A DNA stretch of 64,000 nucleotides from Solenopsis invicta (Eukaryota; Arthropoda; Insecta; Hymenoptera; Formicidae). The position numbers were made by a program, and so were the translations under genes. Below are positions 11,390 to 22,915 of this stretch, piece by piece (the first letter of the stretch is position 1; each line of letters opens with the position of its first letter). The notes beneath the pieces are model-generated. The model saw nothing but the letters and a program-made list of their open reading frames with translations. It ran no database searches and had not been told where the DNA came from. The DNA lies in the NCBI RefSeq assembly GCF_016802725.1, contig NC_052665.1, positions 21,148,501 to 21,212,500 of the forward strand. Direction: 5' to 3'.

Positions 11390-12143
11390 TGTAAAGAAAG
11401 TGACATTGTTCGTTGATTTGAAGGCGGCATTTAACTTGTCAATTAATAGGGAGGTTCTAGGAAAAGCAATGAGAGGGGGTGGGGAATAGGAGAAATATTG
11501 GTTAAGAAACGCAAGGACATGCTGAGGGAGACAAGGAATAGAATGAAGGTTGAGGAAGGGGTTAAATGAGATGTTTTGGACGGATAAGGATATGAAACAG
11601 GAGTATTCAACTGTCCATTAAGTCCAGGATTATTAAATTTTAACGGTGGATTTGGAGAAATACATGAATAAGAGAGGATGGGGAGGGGTAAAGTTGAAAA
11701 GGGAAAGGGTATATACACGAACATACGCGAATGATATTGCGTTGCTGGTGGAGAAAAAAGATAAAATAAAGACGATGATAAGCGGCTAGAAATATGAAAA
11801 AAAAGGATTTAAAGTAAATGTAAAAAAGCCAAAGATTATAGGGTTTGGTAAGGTAGGAGGAAGAAGAAAAAAGATAAAGATAAGAAGGAAGGGAGATTAA
11901 AGAAGTCAATAGATAATAATATTTAGGATACGTTTCTTAGAGGAATAGGAAATAGGAAGAGCAGGTAAGGAACAGGGTAAGAAGAGAATTATAAAGATAG
12001 GACAGGGACGGGATATAGGGAAGAGAAAGTTTGGAGGGGAGTAGGGAAAGAAATTGTTTAGTGCACTGGTATAAAAGCGGTAAAGTAGAAAATTAGGGAT
12101 AGAGAGAGAGAGAGAGAGAGAGAATAAAAAGAATGCAGGAAAA
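11390..12143 (+). pseudogene. LINE reverse transcriptase fragment 3 (RT core)
   Basis: Contains FVDLKAAFNL (RT motif A region), REVLGKAMR, and YANDIALLVE (a YADD-box variant with Asn for the first Asp). NVKKPKIIGFG and further degraded sequence follow, ending in RIKRMQE at 12143. Many stops and frameshifts are present. The coding thread stops exactly at the hAT-like insertion and resumes at 34841 with ERYIKWM. Piece 3 also contains a short GA microsatellite (12103-12122). Confidence 0.7.
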
Positions 12144-12293
12144 CAGGGAATGTTATCTTAAAAAATAATGCATTATCGTCAACGTTATTTTTGTAAAAAC
12201 TTGTTACTGTTATTCGTTACTGATTTAAAAAAGTAATGGGTTATCATTACCGTTATCATTACTTAAAGAATAACAGTTTATTACTTTTAATAA

Positions 12294-12512
12294 TGTTACG
12301 GCCGTGAATGTTGTAAAGTGTAGATCAATTAAATGAAGAGACTGTCGCTCGTTAGCGACGTGTTGTTGTTATGTTCGGACTTTTGGTTTTGACAATTTGT
12401 CTTGCCAATAAAGTCGTTCTTTCTAATAAAAGCCTGTTCTTTTATTAGTGTGCGCGTGTGTTACTGAGATATGCGAGTGCGAGAGTACGAGGCGATTCAC
12501 CCGGTCGTAACA
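12294..12512 (+). repeat. 5' LTR of gag-only element
   Basis: 219 bp, TGTTACGGCC...GGTCGTAACA, with terminal inverted heptamers TGTTACG/CGTAACA. AATAAAAGCC at about 12426 is a likely polyadenylation signal region. Confidence 0.9.
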
Positions 12513-12515
12513 TTT

Positions 12516-12532
12516 CGGGGGCTTGTCCGGGA
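12516..12532 (+). promoter_or_regulatory. Primer binding site, tRNA-Pro type
   Basis: CGGGGGCTTGTCCGGGAT starts 3 nt after the LTR and closely matches the complement of the 3' end of tRNA-Pro, with a mismatch at the expected first bases (TGGGGGCTCGTCCGGGAT is the classical form). Confidence 0.7.
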
Positions 12533-12578
12533 TCGAGACGGACTATCTTTTCGTTTACGTGCAAACGAACTTTGAGCC

Positions 12579-13601
12579 ATGGCTTTTGCACATATTCCAC
12601 AGAGCCCACGGAAGGGTATGTGCACGCGTTTCTCAACAATTTCTGGACATCCTTTGGGAGACAAAGAACATCCATGCATGCGGCCTTCGGGTGATACTGT
12701 CGAGCGAACAACGGAAGATGTCGTCGAACCGACGGTGGGTAATAAAACGACGGGCACTGTGGAGTTACTGCGTGCTGCTTTGGAGGAACTCCGTAAGATG
12801 AAGGAGGACCGTCTCCGTTTTCAGCAGCGTGAGGAGGAGCTTTGTAAACGGTTACAACGAGCAGAACAAGGCCAGTCGTTCACCAATTTTAACTTCGATT
12901 TAATTGTTGAAAATAATATTGGATTTAAATTAAAGCCGGATGTATATGATGGTGGTGCTCCGTTGCGCGAACTTCTCACGCAATTCCATTTACTCGCTCG
13001 TGTGAATAATTGGTCTGATTCGGTTAAAATAGCGGTTTTGGCTTCATGTCTATGAGGGAAGGCACGTTCGGTTTTGGATGGAATTTCAGATTTAGAAAAT
13101 TTACAATTTTCCGAATTAAAATCGCGTTTAGAATTACGTTTTGGAGAAAGTCATTTAACTCAATCATTTTACACACAATTCGTTAATAAAAAGCATTTTG
13201 GTGAAGATATTCCCACTCTAGGAGTTGATGTCGAACGATTATCTCGTCTTGTTTATCCAGAATGCTCCGCGATAGTTCAAGATAAAATTGCGTGCTCTCA
13301 ATTTATTACTGCGCTTTCAAATAGTTTTGTTAAGCGGACCCTTCAATTGGAGGGAATAATCTCTTTACATGCAGCCGTAAAAAGAACAATGGCTATTAAA
13401 GTTATTAAAGAAAATAGTTTTTCCAGATTTCCAGAAAAATCAAAATTTTTACAGAAAAGTACAGAAGGGAAAGATTCTGTTAATAAGTTTTTAAAAATTA
13501 AAAATTTTAAGGAAAGAAAAAATTTTTTTGAAAAAATATTGAATGCTGGTAATGTGGTTCCAAAGGACATTTCTGTTCAGAATGTCCATCACTTACGTTA
13601 G
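12579..13601 (+). pseudogene. gag (capsid region) of gag-only element
   Basis: An ATG at 12579 opens a 158-codon frame ending in TGA at 13053-13055. The same frame continues from 13056 through 13601, so an Arg-type codon (CGA to TGA) probably mutated. The middle carries a predicted coiled coil (LEELRKMKEDRLRFQQREEEL) followed by capsid-like sequence (VYDGGAPLRELLTQFHLLARVNNWSDSVKIAVLASCL). The 3' part ends without a zinc knuckle, and no protease or RT follows. Gag would build the retrotransposon particle. The nonsense codon and missing nucleocapsid suggest this copy does not make a complete Gag. Confidence 0.72.
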
Positions 13602-13861
13602 CAATTTTTCCGAAGTGACGTAGGGTAAATGCCGAGACGGGAACTTGGGGAGTCTCTCAGGAGACGCTGAGTCCACGGGAAAATTTATTCCCCCCCCCCC
13701 TTGTCCGAAGAATTAAGAAAGAAGTGCTCAAGACTCAAAATGAAGAGTGATAACGAGCCACTCAAAGACGAAGATACGCAGCTCAGAAATCCCTTTGCAG
13801 CAGCTTGGGAAGAGCAAGAAGTCTTTCGGGAGCTCCCTGTCGGTTGTCGGGACAACAACTT

Positions 13862-14095
13862 GAAAAAGGGGGGCAGTGTTACGACCGTGAATGTTGTAAA
13901 GTGTAGATCGATTAAATGAAGAGACTGTCACTCGTTAGCGACATGTTGTTGTTATGTTCGGATTTTTGGTTTTGACAGTTCGTCTTGCCAATAAAGTCGT
14001 TCTTTCTAATAAAAACCTGTTCTTTTATTAGTGTGCGCGTGTGTTACTGAGGTGTGCGAGTGCGAGAGTACAAGGCGATTCACCCGGCCGTAACA
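13862..14095 (+). repeat. Polypurine tract and 3' LTR of gag-only element
   Basis: GAAAAAGGGGGGCAG (13862-13876) is the plus-strand primer. The 219-bp 3' LTR (13877-14095) follows directly and matches the 5' LTR at 207 of 219 positions in my alignment. Confidence 0.88.
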
Positions 14096-14099
14096 ATAA

Positions 14100-15336
14100 T
14101 ATTAAAGCTGTTTATTAGATTGTAAAATTAAATTATTTAATAATCATTATTATACATAATAATAAGTGTTAAAACTTTAAATTCTCTAAAGTAGTTTTTA
14201 CATGGAATATAATTTTGCTTTATATTAAACTTGTCTAATAATTTTTCTAGTTCTTGTCTTTATATTAATATCTTTATTTTGAATATTTTTAGTTTGCAAT
14301 TTTTATAGAAATTTAGATTAAACATTGTTTTTAGAAATTGAAGTCATTATTAAGAATATATTCCAATATTTTCAGTATTGGAATATATCCAATATTGTGA
14401 GTACTAAATATCAATAGTGTAATGTGATTTATAGGTTTTTGAGTACTGATGTTGAAAAGTAACTTAAAATATTAAATATTAAAAAATAACAAACAGACCA
14501 GCTCGTTTATGTCAACAACAAATTAATGGAAATAGTGGGCCAATTAATGAGCATATTATAAAATAAATTAAAAGTAGGTATATTATAAAATAGGAACGTA
14601 AATAATATTTAATTGCGGTAACTGATAGATTTAATCTGATAGATACGTATTACGTTGTAACACATTTTAAATTGTGAATACATTTGCAAATACAATTATA
14701 TTTGTACATTGAAGAAAAATATCAGTAAAATTTACCTGCGGTCCATTTTTACGAATTTAATAAATACGAGACAAGTTACGCTTTCACAATAAAACACGTA
14801 ATGACAAAATGACATGCACGACAACACTTCATCGTCAATCTGTCATATTTTATGCCTATTAGTTCTAATTTTGTCCGTGACGGAATGTCGGTACCATCAA
14901 CGCGGAGTTCTTCGCTGAAGTGCCAGGAGCTTTAAAAAAAAAATGAGATGTTAAGTTCTTATATAATAATAAGTTTAATGTCTTAAAAAAATCCTACATA
15001 ATTTACATGAAAAAAAGTTATCGATCAATTTATTTAAATTTTTATCAGGAATGTTAAACTTAACATATTAAAAATTGACTGATAACTTTTTTTTTCATTC
15101 AAATCTTGCAAGATTCTTTGACATGAAAAAAAAAAATCTATTCATTGCATAATAAAAACACACATTCCATGTACATTCAAGAATATAACTATCTTTGAAT
15201 TTTGTCACAATTGCGATTCATAATCACATAAATGATTGAGATGGGTTATAGATAAGATTTTTAATAAAATCAATACAAAAAATCAATTTTAAACTAATTT
15301 AATGATTAATCGTACATTTAAGAACATTTATCATTG
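14100..15336. other. Left-arm DNA of hAT-like insert, no gene
   Basis: AT-rich with no supported coding region. A pair of mirrored GGAATATA-like phrases lies near 14355-14395. Confidence 0.35.
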
Positions 15337-16086
15337 CACATGTTACGTCTGGTGCCCAAAAATTTTCCTTTAAACTTACGCACCATCCGCATACATCCGT
15401 TAACGTAAATTTTAAAATAATTAAACCCTCTAGAAAAATCACAGAGACAAATAATTAAACCCTCTAGAAAAATCACAGAGATAAATTTTGACACATAAGG
15501 ATAATGTAACGTAATTAACCATTTCAAACTTAAAAATTATAATAGCAACGCACAATCGCCCAACTTTTGTAACATTTTTTCCGTAAAAATGATAATAAAA
15601 TGATAAACCCGTGATCACGTGATGATTGCGTGTACTAGGTGCTATTGCACCGTACATGCGAACCTGAGATCACTAGTTAAAATATAAATTTAATTAAATT
15701 GGAAATAATGCGCGGAATGCGATACACAACGCTCGCGCGCGGTCTCCCCGTGCCTCGCGGCTCCCGTCTGCATCACCAAGCGCCCGCGCGCGCGCGTCGA
15801 GTCCCAGGATTTATTCAGTTATAAAGAAAAATAGTTTTCTCATGGTAGAAATAATAAACTTGCAAACTTCAACGTGCACTTTTGTAGAGCGCCCACCCCA
15901 CTATCCTACTATGCACACGCAACTAGAAAAACAAAAGAACTGAGAGCTCTATAAAGTATAAAAATCAATTTCACCCAAAAGCAATATTGAAATTTAAATT
16001 TTTCGGTAACGTAACGATTCAGAAAAATCGGCACTACCATCCTGTCAAATCAAAATTAATATAGCTCAAGAGTTGTAATCTACAAG

Positions 16087-16842
16087 AGTAGGAAGACTAT
16101 GACAGTTCTAATTCGGGAGCAATGAGGGGGGGTGAGGGGCGAGGGGGGAATGTAGGCGCGGGGGTACCTGCGGTACGTACCGCGGAGTGGGTGGTTACCC
16201 GCAGGGTCTGACGTGGGAGGTGGGGGTCAGCCCGCTGAACTGACCCGCGCGTGGGAGTCAGCCCGCGGTCCTACCCGGGAATGATACAGGGAGTGGGTGG
16301 TGACCCCCGAGACCTAACTTGGGAGGTGGGGGTCAGCCCGCTGAACTGACCCGCGCGTGGGAGTCAGCCCGCGGTCCGGGGAATGATACAGGGAGTGGGT
16401 GGTGATCCTCAAGATGCAGAGGGTGGTGTCACCCACTGATCTAGAGGTGGGATTGAAAGGTGGGGGTAAGTCGCGCGGCAGAGCGGTATGTACCGCCGAG
16501 GATGATGTTGGGGAGAGAGAGGAATCCCATGGCTTTGAACCGGCATGTATTTTTAAAATACCGCGGCGGTTTTCCGCGGCGTATTTTGCGGCGGTTCTCC
16601 GCGGCGTATTTTGCGGCGGTTTTCCGCGGCGTATTTCGCGGCGATTTCGCGGCGCTCCTCCGCGGCGATTTCACGGCGGTTCTCCGCGGCGATTTCCGCG
16701 GGGCCCACCGCCGCCCGCGGGCAATTTTCGTGGGGCCCGCCGCCGCCGCCGCCGCCGCCCGCGCCCGCCGCCCGCCGCCCGCCGCCCGCCGCCCGCGCCC
16801 GCTGCCGCTAGCGCGCGAAATCAGCGGACAGAGAAAATAAAA
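16087..16842. repeat. Polinton left terminal inverted repeat
   Basis: About 756 bp, matching the reverse complement of 31797-32530. Internally it has a ~110-130 bp duplicated block (GGGAGTGGGTGGTGA..., TCAGCCCGCTGAACTGACCC) between 16180 and 16420. It also has a GC-rich array built from GCGGCGGTTTTCCGCGGCGT-like units of about 30 bp at 16560-16690, followed by CCGCCG runs. Open frames here are GC-rich by-products, not genes. Confidence 0.9.
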
Positions 16843-16845
16843 AAC

Positions 16846-17290
16846 GTTCGAGAGATATAGAATATTCTTTATTAGAATTATATTTGCTGATGCAGCTCTC
16901 AAGCATGGTCTTGCCGTGTATTTTGACGGCGGCTCATCACAAAAGTATCGAATTACATCGAAGACGAAGCGTACGCCTTGACTGAATGCTCGCTGTTCTA
17001 TTGTAATATACACATGTGTTTACTATTATATTATTATATTATAAATGTTTTCTACCTAATTTTCGTTATTCTTTCTGGATCCAATTGAAAGACAGTATTC
17101 CAATTTGTATAACTTTTCAAGTCTCGTAATTTTCTAGCCTACCGTTCGAGAGATATAGAATATTCTTTAATCAAGTTATATTTGCCGATGCAGGCATGGC
17201 CTTGTCGTGTATTTTGACGGCGGCTAATCACAAAGGTATCAAATTACATCGAAGACGAATCGTACGATGTATCATTAGCCTTGAACACGT
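16846..17290. repeat. Polinton left subterminal duplication
   Basis: A ~130-bp block starting TTCGAGAGATATAGAATATTC at 16846 recurs at 17145. It includes TGACGGCGGCTAATCACAAA and ATTACATCGAAGACGAA. The right arm carries inverted counterparts at 30831-30995 and 31065-31125. These shared subterminal blocks just inside the terminal repeats may bind replication or packaging proteins; that role is inference. Confidence 0.75.
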
Positions 17291-17717
17291 ATGAACAGGT
17301 TCGCACACGCCGCTGCAAGTATGCGCGCAAGTCTCCCTCTGCTCGATCGAGATTTGTAATGTAGAGTGTCACACACGGATGCAAATGTATACGAATGATC
17401 TAGAATATTCTATGGGATCTTCGAGTGGTGGGGATACATCTTTCATGCCCCCCCGCTAGATGATGCAATTTTTCGTCAGACAAAAGAACGTATAATAGAT
17501 ATGTAATTAGCGCTCGGACATCAGTAGATGTCTTTGAAGCGTATCGAATCTATCATCGGCGGTCAAAGAAATTTCGCTGGATCCAGTTGATCAGTGGCCG
17601 GAAATAATAATGCGCTTTTTGGAAGTTTACATCAAGAACGCGTTCTGCACATACTGTAATTCGTGTAAATAAAAAATTTGCGAGTGCTCCGAGACATCGT
17701 ATAGTACGTGCTAATAA
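17291..17717. promoter_or_regulatory. Upstream region of Polinton polymerase gene
   Basis: 427 bp between the subterminal repeat and the polymerase ATG. No gene is supported. It should hold the polymerase promoter, but no TATA box is obvious to me. Confidence 0.35.
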
Positions 17718-20700
17718 TTGAAAATGGAGAACATTGAACGCGAACTGCTCGAGCAATGCTCGCAGATCGCTACTCAGGAGGAGTGTCGTGCATGGGTGGA
17801 ACGATGCGAAAAGTGCCTCGCACATCTCGAAGAATGTTGTAGCAGTGCCAAACGTCCTCGACTCACCGTTGGCTCCAGACAATCTATAGTGGCGAGAATC
17901 GCGCGACTCGCGGGTGCAAAAGCGCAATTAGAAAGACGTTTCGTGCACGTTGGAGGTGGTGCGCACGCTAGCACCAGTGGTAAAAGATCGCTCATCTGGC
18001 GCGAGACCGAGGTTGCGTTTGAATCACGTATTCTTACGGGTGCTGTCATAAACGCCGATTATATTGAACCGCGGCATTTCCTGGAAGACGCTAGTGATTT
18101 GGTGATCGAGCAAGTGCAAGACGCTATCACGAAACATGGAAGTGTAAAGGTGAATACCGTATTCAACGGTGAATTTGTAAACATTCGTGACGATCGCGAT
18201 AATAAAAGTCTCGCGACGAAGAACTATGAACTATACAGAGCGTCAAATTTGCGCGAATGGTACGAACAGCGTGTAATCGAAGTGATATTAGCGATGCTCG
18301 ACGAGTTTCAAGAACGCGATAGCGGCTGGGCGTTACACCGAATCCAAAATTTAATGGTGAATATAAACAAGCTTAATCCCATGCACGCGGGATGTTACTT
18401 CAAATTGTCGAAGGAAGCAAGTAACAAGCGTGCAATAATTAATGTGCAATCACAAGACAATGCTTGCTTTGCGTGGTCGGTGGTGGCTGCCCTGTACCCC
18501 GCTAAAAGAAATGCCCACCGGGAGTCGTCGTACCCACATTATTCGACTGTGTTAAAGTTTGAAGACATTCAATTTCCAATAAAAGTAAAAGACATTGGAA
18601 AATTTGAACGTTTAAACGACGTGTCTGTGAATGTGTACACAACCGAATTGGACAAAAAAGAAAAGATAGAATATGTTGTGCCGTTACGACTGACCGAAGA
18701 TAAGAAGGAGAAACATGTCAATCTCTTCTATGTGGAAGATGAACACGACGTCACCCACGGCCACTTTGCGTGGATTAAAAACCTGTCGCGACTGGTCAGC
18801 TTACAACTAAACAAACATGATGGAAGAAAGTACATTTGCGATCAGTAAGTGTAATAATATAAAAAAATTTTTCACACTTTTAATTATTGTTTAGTAAAAA
18901 AATAATTTGTTTATTACAGTTGCCTGCATTACTTCCACTTAGAGGAAAAATTGCAATCGCACGAAACGGAGTGCAAGAAAATAAATGACTGTGCCATCAT
19001 ACTACCGAGAGAAGACCAGAAATGGCTAGAATTCGACTCATACAACAACAAGGAGCGCGTACCATTTGTAATTTACGCTGATTTGGAGTGCGTATTGAAG
19101 AAGATGGAGAAGAACGAAACAGAGAACACGTCGAGTTTCGCGTATCAACACCACGAGGTATACAGCATAGCTTACTATGTTAAATGCTCGTACGACGATG
19201 CGTTATCGATGTATCGTTTTCGCCGCGATAAGGACTGCGTCGCGTGGTTCGCGAAAGAGTTAGAAAATCTTGCGCACGATATGAAAGCCCGAATATCCGC
19301 CAATGTTCCAATGGAACAATTAACTGTACAGCAGAAAGAGGCATATTTAAACGCGACAAATTGTCATATATGTGAAAAACCGTTTATATCAGATACGGGC
19401 CTTACCCGTAACGAGTGGCTTGATAATCGGCGGGTGCGTGATCACTGTCATTTGACCGGCAAGTATCGCGGTCCCGCCCATAATAAATGTAATTTAAATT
19501 ATAAGAATACGTACGTTATTCCAGTCGTTTTTCACAATTTGAGCGGTTACGACGCGCATTTTATAATAAAAGAAATTTCTACCGCGTTCGAAGGCAAGAT
19601 CGACCTACTACCGATTAATAAAGAAAAATATATTTCGTTCACTAAACACATCGCAGCTACCGGTGTAGGAACAAAATCGGGCGAAGTACGAAATTGTATA
19701 CGATTTCGATTCATCGACTCATATAAATTCCTAAGTGCGAGTCTCGAAAAATTGGCGTCGTTTCTAAGTATTGAACAATTAAACATTACTCGTTCCGAAT
19801 TTTCCACGTTGTCAAACGAGGATTTCGAACTCCTCACGCGCAAAGGCGTTTTTCCGTACGAGTACGTTGATGATGCCGAAAAGCTTTTAGAAACGCGTTT
19901 ACCACCGCGCGAATCTTTCTACAGTTCACTGAGCGGACAGACGGTATCAGAGCATGATTACGCTCATGCCGAGAACGTATGGCAACGGTTCGCAATTGAA
20001 ACGCTGGGCGAATACAGCGATTTATATTTGAAAACAGATGTCTTATTATTAGCCGACATTTTCGAAAACTTTCGCGACAAAAGCATGCAGAGTTACGGTT
20101 TGGATCCCGCGCATTACTATACATTGCCAGGCTACACGTGGGATGCAATGTTGAAGAAAACGGGTATAAGATTCGAGTTGCTCACGGACATAGAAATGCT
20201 ACTTTACGTGGAACGTGGAATTCGTGGCGGTTTAAGCCAGTGTTCGGGCAGATATGCGAAGGCTAATAATAAGTACATGAAATCGTACGATCCGTCAAAA
20301 CCATCGACTTATTTGATGTATAATGATGTGAATAATCTGTATGGGTGGGCAATGTGTCAACCGTTGCCATACGGTGAATTTAAATGGGTCGAAAACGTTG
20401 ACAATTTCGATGTAAACGCGATCGCATTTGACTCGGACACCGGATATATACTGGAAGTCGACCTTGCATATAAGAATCAGCTGCACGATCGACACAGTGA
20501 CTTACCGTTTTGTCCTTCGAGCGATAAGCCTCCAGGGTCAAGGCAGAAGAAATTACTAGCGACAGTGCATGATAAAAAGCGTTACGTCATCCACTACCGC
20601 AATCTTCAACAGTGCACGCGTCACGGGCTTCGAATCGTAAAGATACATCGCGTACTTCAATTCGCTCAATCCACCTGGCTCCGCGATTATATAGAATTAA

Positions 20701-21538
20701 ATACAGAGTTTGGACGAACGCGAAAAATGATTTCGAGAAAAATTTATACAAATTAATGAATAATGCAGTTTTCGGTAAAACCATGGAAAATGTACGTAAT
20801 CACGTTAATATAAAATTAGTAACGCAATGGGAAGGTCATTACGGGGCAGAGGCCATGATTGCTGCTCCGAATTTTCATAGTCGCAGCGTTTTCGCAGAAA
20901 ATCTGGTTGCCATAGAAATGCGTAAACTATTGGTAAAATTTAACAAACCAATATATGTCGGTATGTGTATTCTCGACATTTCGAAAATCTGTCTTTACGA
21001 ATTTCACTATGATTATATGCTGCCATTGTATAAAGATAAATGTAAGATACTCTATACAGACACAGACAGCCTCATCTATGTCATTGAGTGTGACAATGTG
21101 TACATGGATATGAAACGTGATATCGCGAGATACGACACGAGCGATTATCCTGCCGACAATGAATATAATATGCCTCTTGCGAATAAGAAGGTTCCAGGGC
21201 TAATGAAAGACGAGAATTGCGGCAAGATTATGACCGAATTTGTAGGGCTAAGAGCAAAAATGTATGCGGTGAAAGTAGAAGGAAAAAACGATACAAAAAA
21301 GGCGAAAGGTGTAAAGAATAGCGTTGTAGAACGAACTATAACGTTTGAAGATTATACGCGTTGCTTGTACGACGGGATAGAAATGACTCGTCAGCAAGCG
21401 TGTATACGTTCGAAGCTCCACGATGTACACACAATCAAAGAGAAAAAGATTGCTCTCAGCCCGTTCGATGACAAGCGTTACATCTTGCCTGATTCTACTG
21501 AAACATTGCCTTGGGGACATTGGCGTATAACATCGTAA
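17718..21538 (+). CDS. POLB: Polinton family B DNA polymerase (spliced, one frameshift)
   Basis: This protein-primed-type DNA polymerase would replicate the element. Exon 1 is 17718-18844 and exon 2 starts at 18920. Splicing rebuilds a Cys-rich finger (ICD-HC...H...C) that neither exon has alone, which supports the intron. The exonuclease motifs are FVIYADLEC (Exo I), FHNLSGYDAHF (Exo II) and YLKTDVLLLADIF (Exo III). The polymerase motifs are YNDVNNLYGWAM (motif A), LYKLMNNAVFGKTMEN (motif B) and YTDTDSLIY (motif C). The frame used through about 20715 stops at 20756, while motif B and the remainder (to 21538) are in the -1 frame. I place a one-base indel at about 20705-20725, upstream of motif B, and see no slippery heptamer. 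The N-terminal ~370 residues are a long region typical of insect Polinton polymerases, without catalytic motifs. The copy is probably inactive as sequenced, unless the indel is an assembly error. Confidence 0.92.
18845..18919 (+). other. 75-bp intron in Polinton polymerase
   Basis: Donor GTAAGT at 18845 and acceptor TTATTACAG ending at 18919. The codon is split 2+1 and both flanking frames agree. In-frame stops occur inside (TAA at 18846-18848), so splicing is required for a continuous polymerase. Confidence 0.85.
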
Positions 21539-21924
21539 CACATTTTTTATACTTTTTTAATACTTTATTTATAACATTGCGTATTACTATAAGACAATTA
21601 ATGCGATGCTTATTACTAATTTAAGTTGATTCTGCGTGACTCATTAAACAATATATATAACAATGTAAGTTGATAATATTTCATGACTTAATATTATTGT
21701 AACAATAAAAGGTGATACTTTTGTGTGATTTATTATTGTAAAAAAAAAAAGGCGACAATTTTTGCGTGACTTATTGTTGTAATAACAGTTAATGTAGATT
21801 AATTTTGCATGACTTAGTACGAGTATATTCTTTCCGCTCTTTTGTATACGTTTGTGTATATTTAACGTTGCTTTGAATATATTTTTTACAATGTTTTTTC
21901 TTACAAATATATGTGTGTATAAAA
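21539..21924. repeat. Convergent intergenic region with degenerate GTGACTTATT repeats
   Basis: This 386-bp gap lies between the converging polymerase and integrase genes. About five degenerate copies of a GCGTGACTTATTATTGTAA-like phrase occur near 21636, 21684, 21728, 21772 and 21810, roughly 40-50 bp apart. AT-rich sequence on both strands would serve 3'-end formation for both genes. Confidence 0.6.
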
Positions 21925-22869
21925 TCAAACAATGTCTCTTTTGTTTATCCACGAATTATGCGATCCATCGAATCCCAGCCATTTCACGTAGACTTTATCT
22001 CCTTTCTTTCTCAAAATTTTCTCGACAAGGAAAACGTCCGGATACTTCGCTTGATGTAATTCATATTCGTAGAAAGCGCCTGCGATGCTTTTTCCACGAT
22101 AATCTTCGAGGAGGTATGTGACGGGGTTCGTTCTTTGCACTTTAACGATCGTAAACACCTCGGTGGTCCAATTTGGTGTAAAGTTTTTCTCAAAAATTGT
22201 CTTGTGCTTGCTCACGCGTACCTTAGCTCCGACCTTGAATTTTGCAGGAGCAGCGATCTTAACGTGACTATATACGGTGTCCAACAGCTTTTTAGCCAAC
22301 GCCGGCGTTACATCCACAGGTCGCATGCCTATCGTTCTATGCAGCGTGTCGTTGTATTCGGAAACCAGACGCGGTAGCAAGTCGACCCACTTGTAAGATC
22401 CTTGCAACGTAAACATCTTCCACATCTTTTCCTTCAAAGTTCTATTGAAGCGCTCGATTATCGATGCTTTTAACACCGAGTACGTGGAATAATGATGAAT
22501 ATGGTGGTTTCTCAAGAGTTTCTGCACATCGGCGTTGTAAAACTCTTTGCCCATATCCGTTTGCAAGTTGCGTGGACATCTTCCGCTCTTCCGAATTATC
22601 TCGGCGATAACGTCAGCCGTCTCTTTTCCGCTCTTACTCTTCATCCCTACTGCCCATGCGAATTTGCTCAGCGCATCAATCATGGTAAGTATATAATGAT
22701 AACCTCTGTTAATATTCGAATACGGCCGCATCTCGACGATATCCGCTTGCCACAAGTCGTCGAATCCTTTGATTACAACACGTCTTCGTGGAAAATGTCT
22801 TCGAGCAGATGCATATAATTCCTCGACGAGGCGTCGTCTCTCGGAGCTAATTCTCTTCGATGAACTCAT
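21925..22869 (-). CDS. INT: Polinton integrase with C-terminal chromodomain
   Basis: 314 residues, intact. A retroviral-type integrase core carries the catalytic acids in DLWQADIVEM, LQTDMGKEF and SIIERFNRTLK. An SH3-like region follows (KFKVGAKVRVSKHK), and the C-terminus is a chromodomain (DVFLVEKILRKKGDKVYVKWLGFDGSHNSWI). It would join the Polinton ends to host DNA and make the 6-bp duplication; the chromodomain may steer it to methylated histones. The N-terminal HHCC zinc finger of retroviral integrases is not evident. It starts 46 bp after the end of the next upstream leftward gene. Confidence 0.94.
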   Translation of the reverse strand: MSSSKRISSERRRLVEELYASARRHFPRRRVVIKGFDDLWQADIVEMRPYSNINRGYHYILTMIDALSKFAWAVGMKSKSGKETADVIAEIIRKSGRCPRNLQTDMGKEFYNADVQKLLRNHHIHHYSTYSVLKASIIERFNRTLKEKMWKMFTLQGSYKWVDLLPRLVSEYNDTLHRTIGMRPVDVTPALAKKLLDTVYSHVKIAAPAKFKVGAKVRVSKHKTIFEKNFTPNWTTEVFTIVKVQRTNPVTYLLEDYRGKSIAGAFYEYELHQAKYPDVFLVEKILRKKGDKVYVKWLGFDGSHNSWINKRDIV

Positions 22870-22915
22870 GTTTTTTCGGTGTGTAAACTCCCGATGTAAT
22901 GTATATCAGCTTCGT

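Larger units (their letters stand above)
12294..14095 (+). mobile_element. Gag-only LTR retrotransposon, 219-bp LTRs
   Basis: Two 219-bp LTRs (12294-12512 and 13877-14095) begin TGTTACG and end CGTAACA. They are flanked by the 4-bp duplication ATAA (12290-12293 and 14096-14099). A primer site follows the 5' LTR and a purine run precedes the 3' LTR. The 1.36-kb interior carries only gag; pol is absent. My hand alignment finds 12 LTR differences, all transitions. This is a deletion derivative of a gypsy-type element that would depend on proteins from a full-length relative. Confidence 0.9.

Noticed and set aside
16399..16860. Long Arg/Pro-rich reading frames in both Polinton terminal repeats (also 31660-32218)
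   Set aside because: They arise from GC-rich tandem repeats open in several frames on both strands at once and have no recognisable domain.
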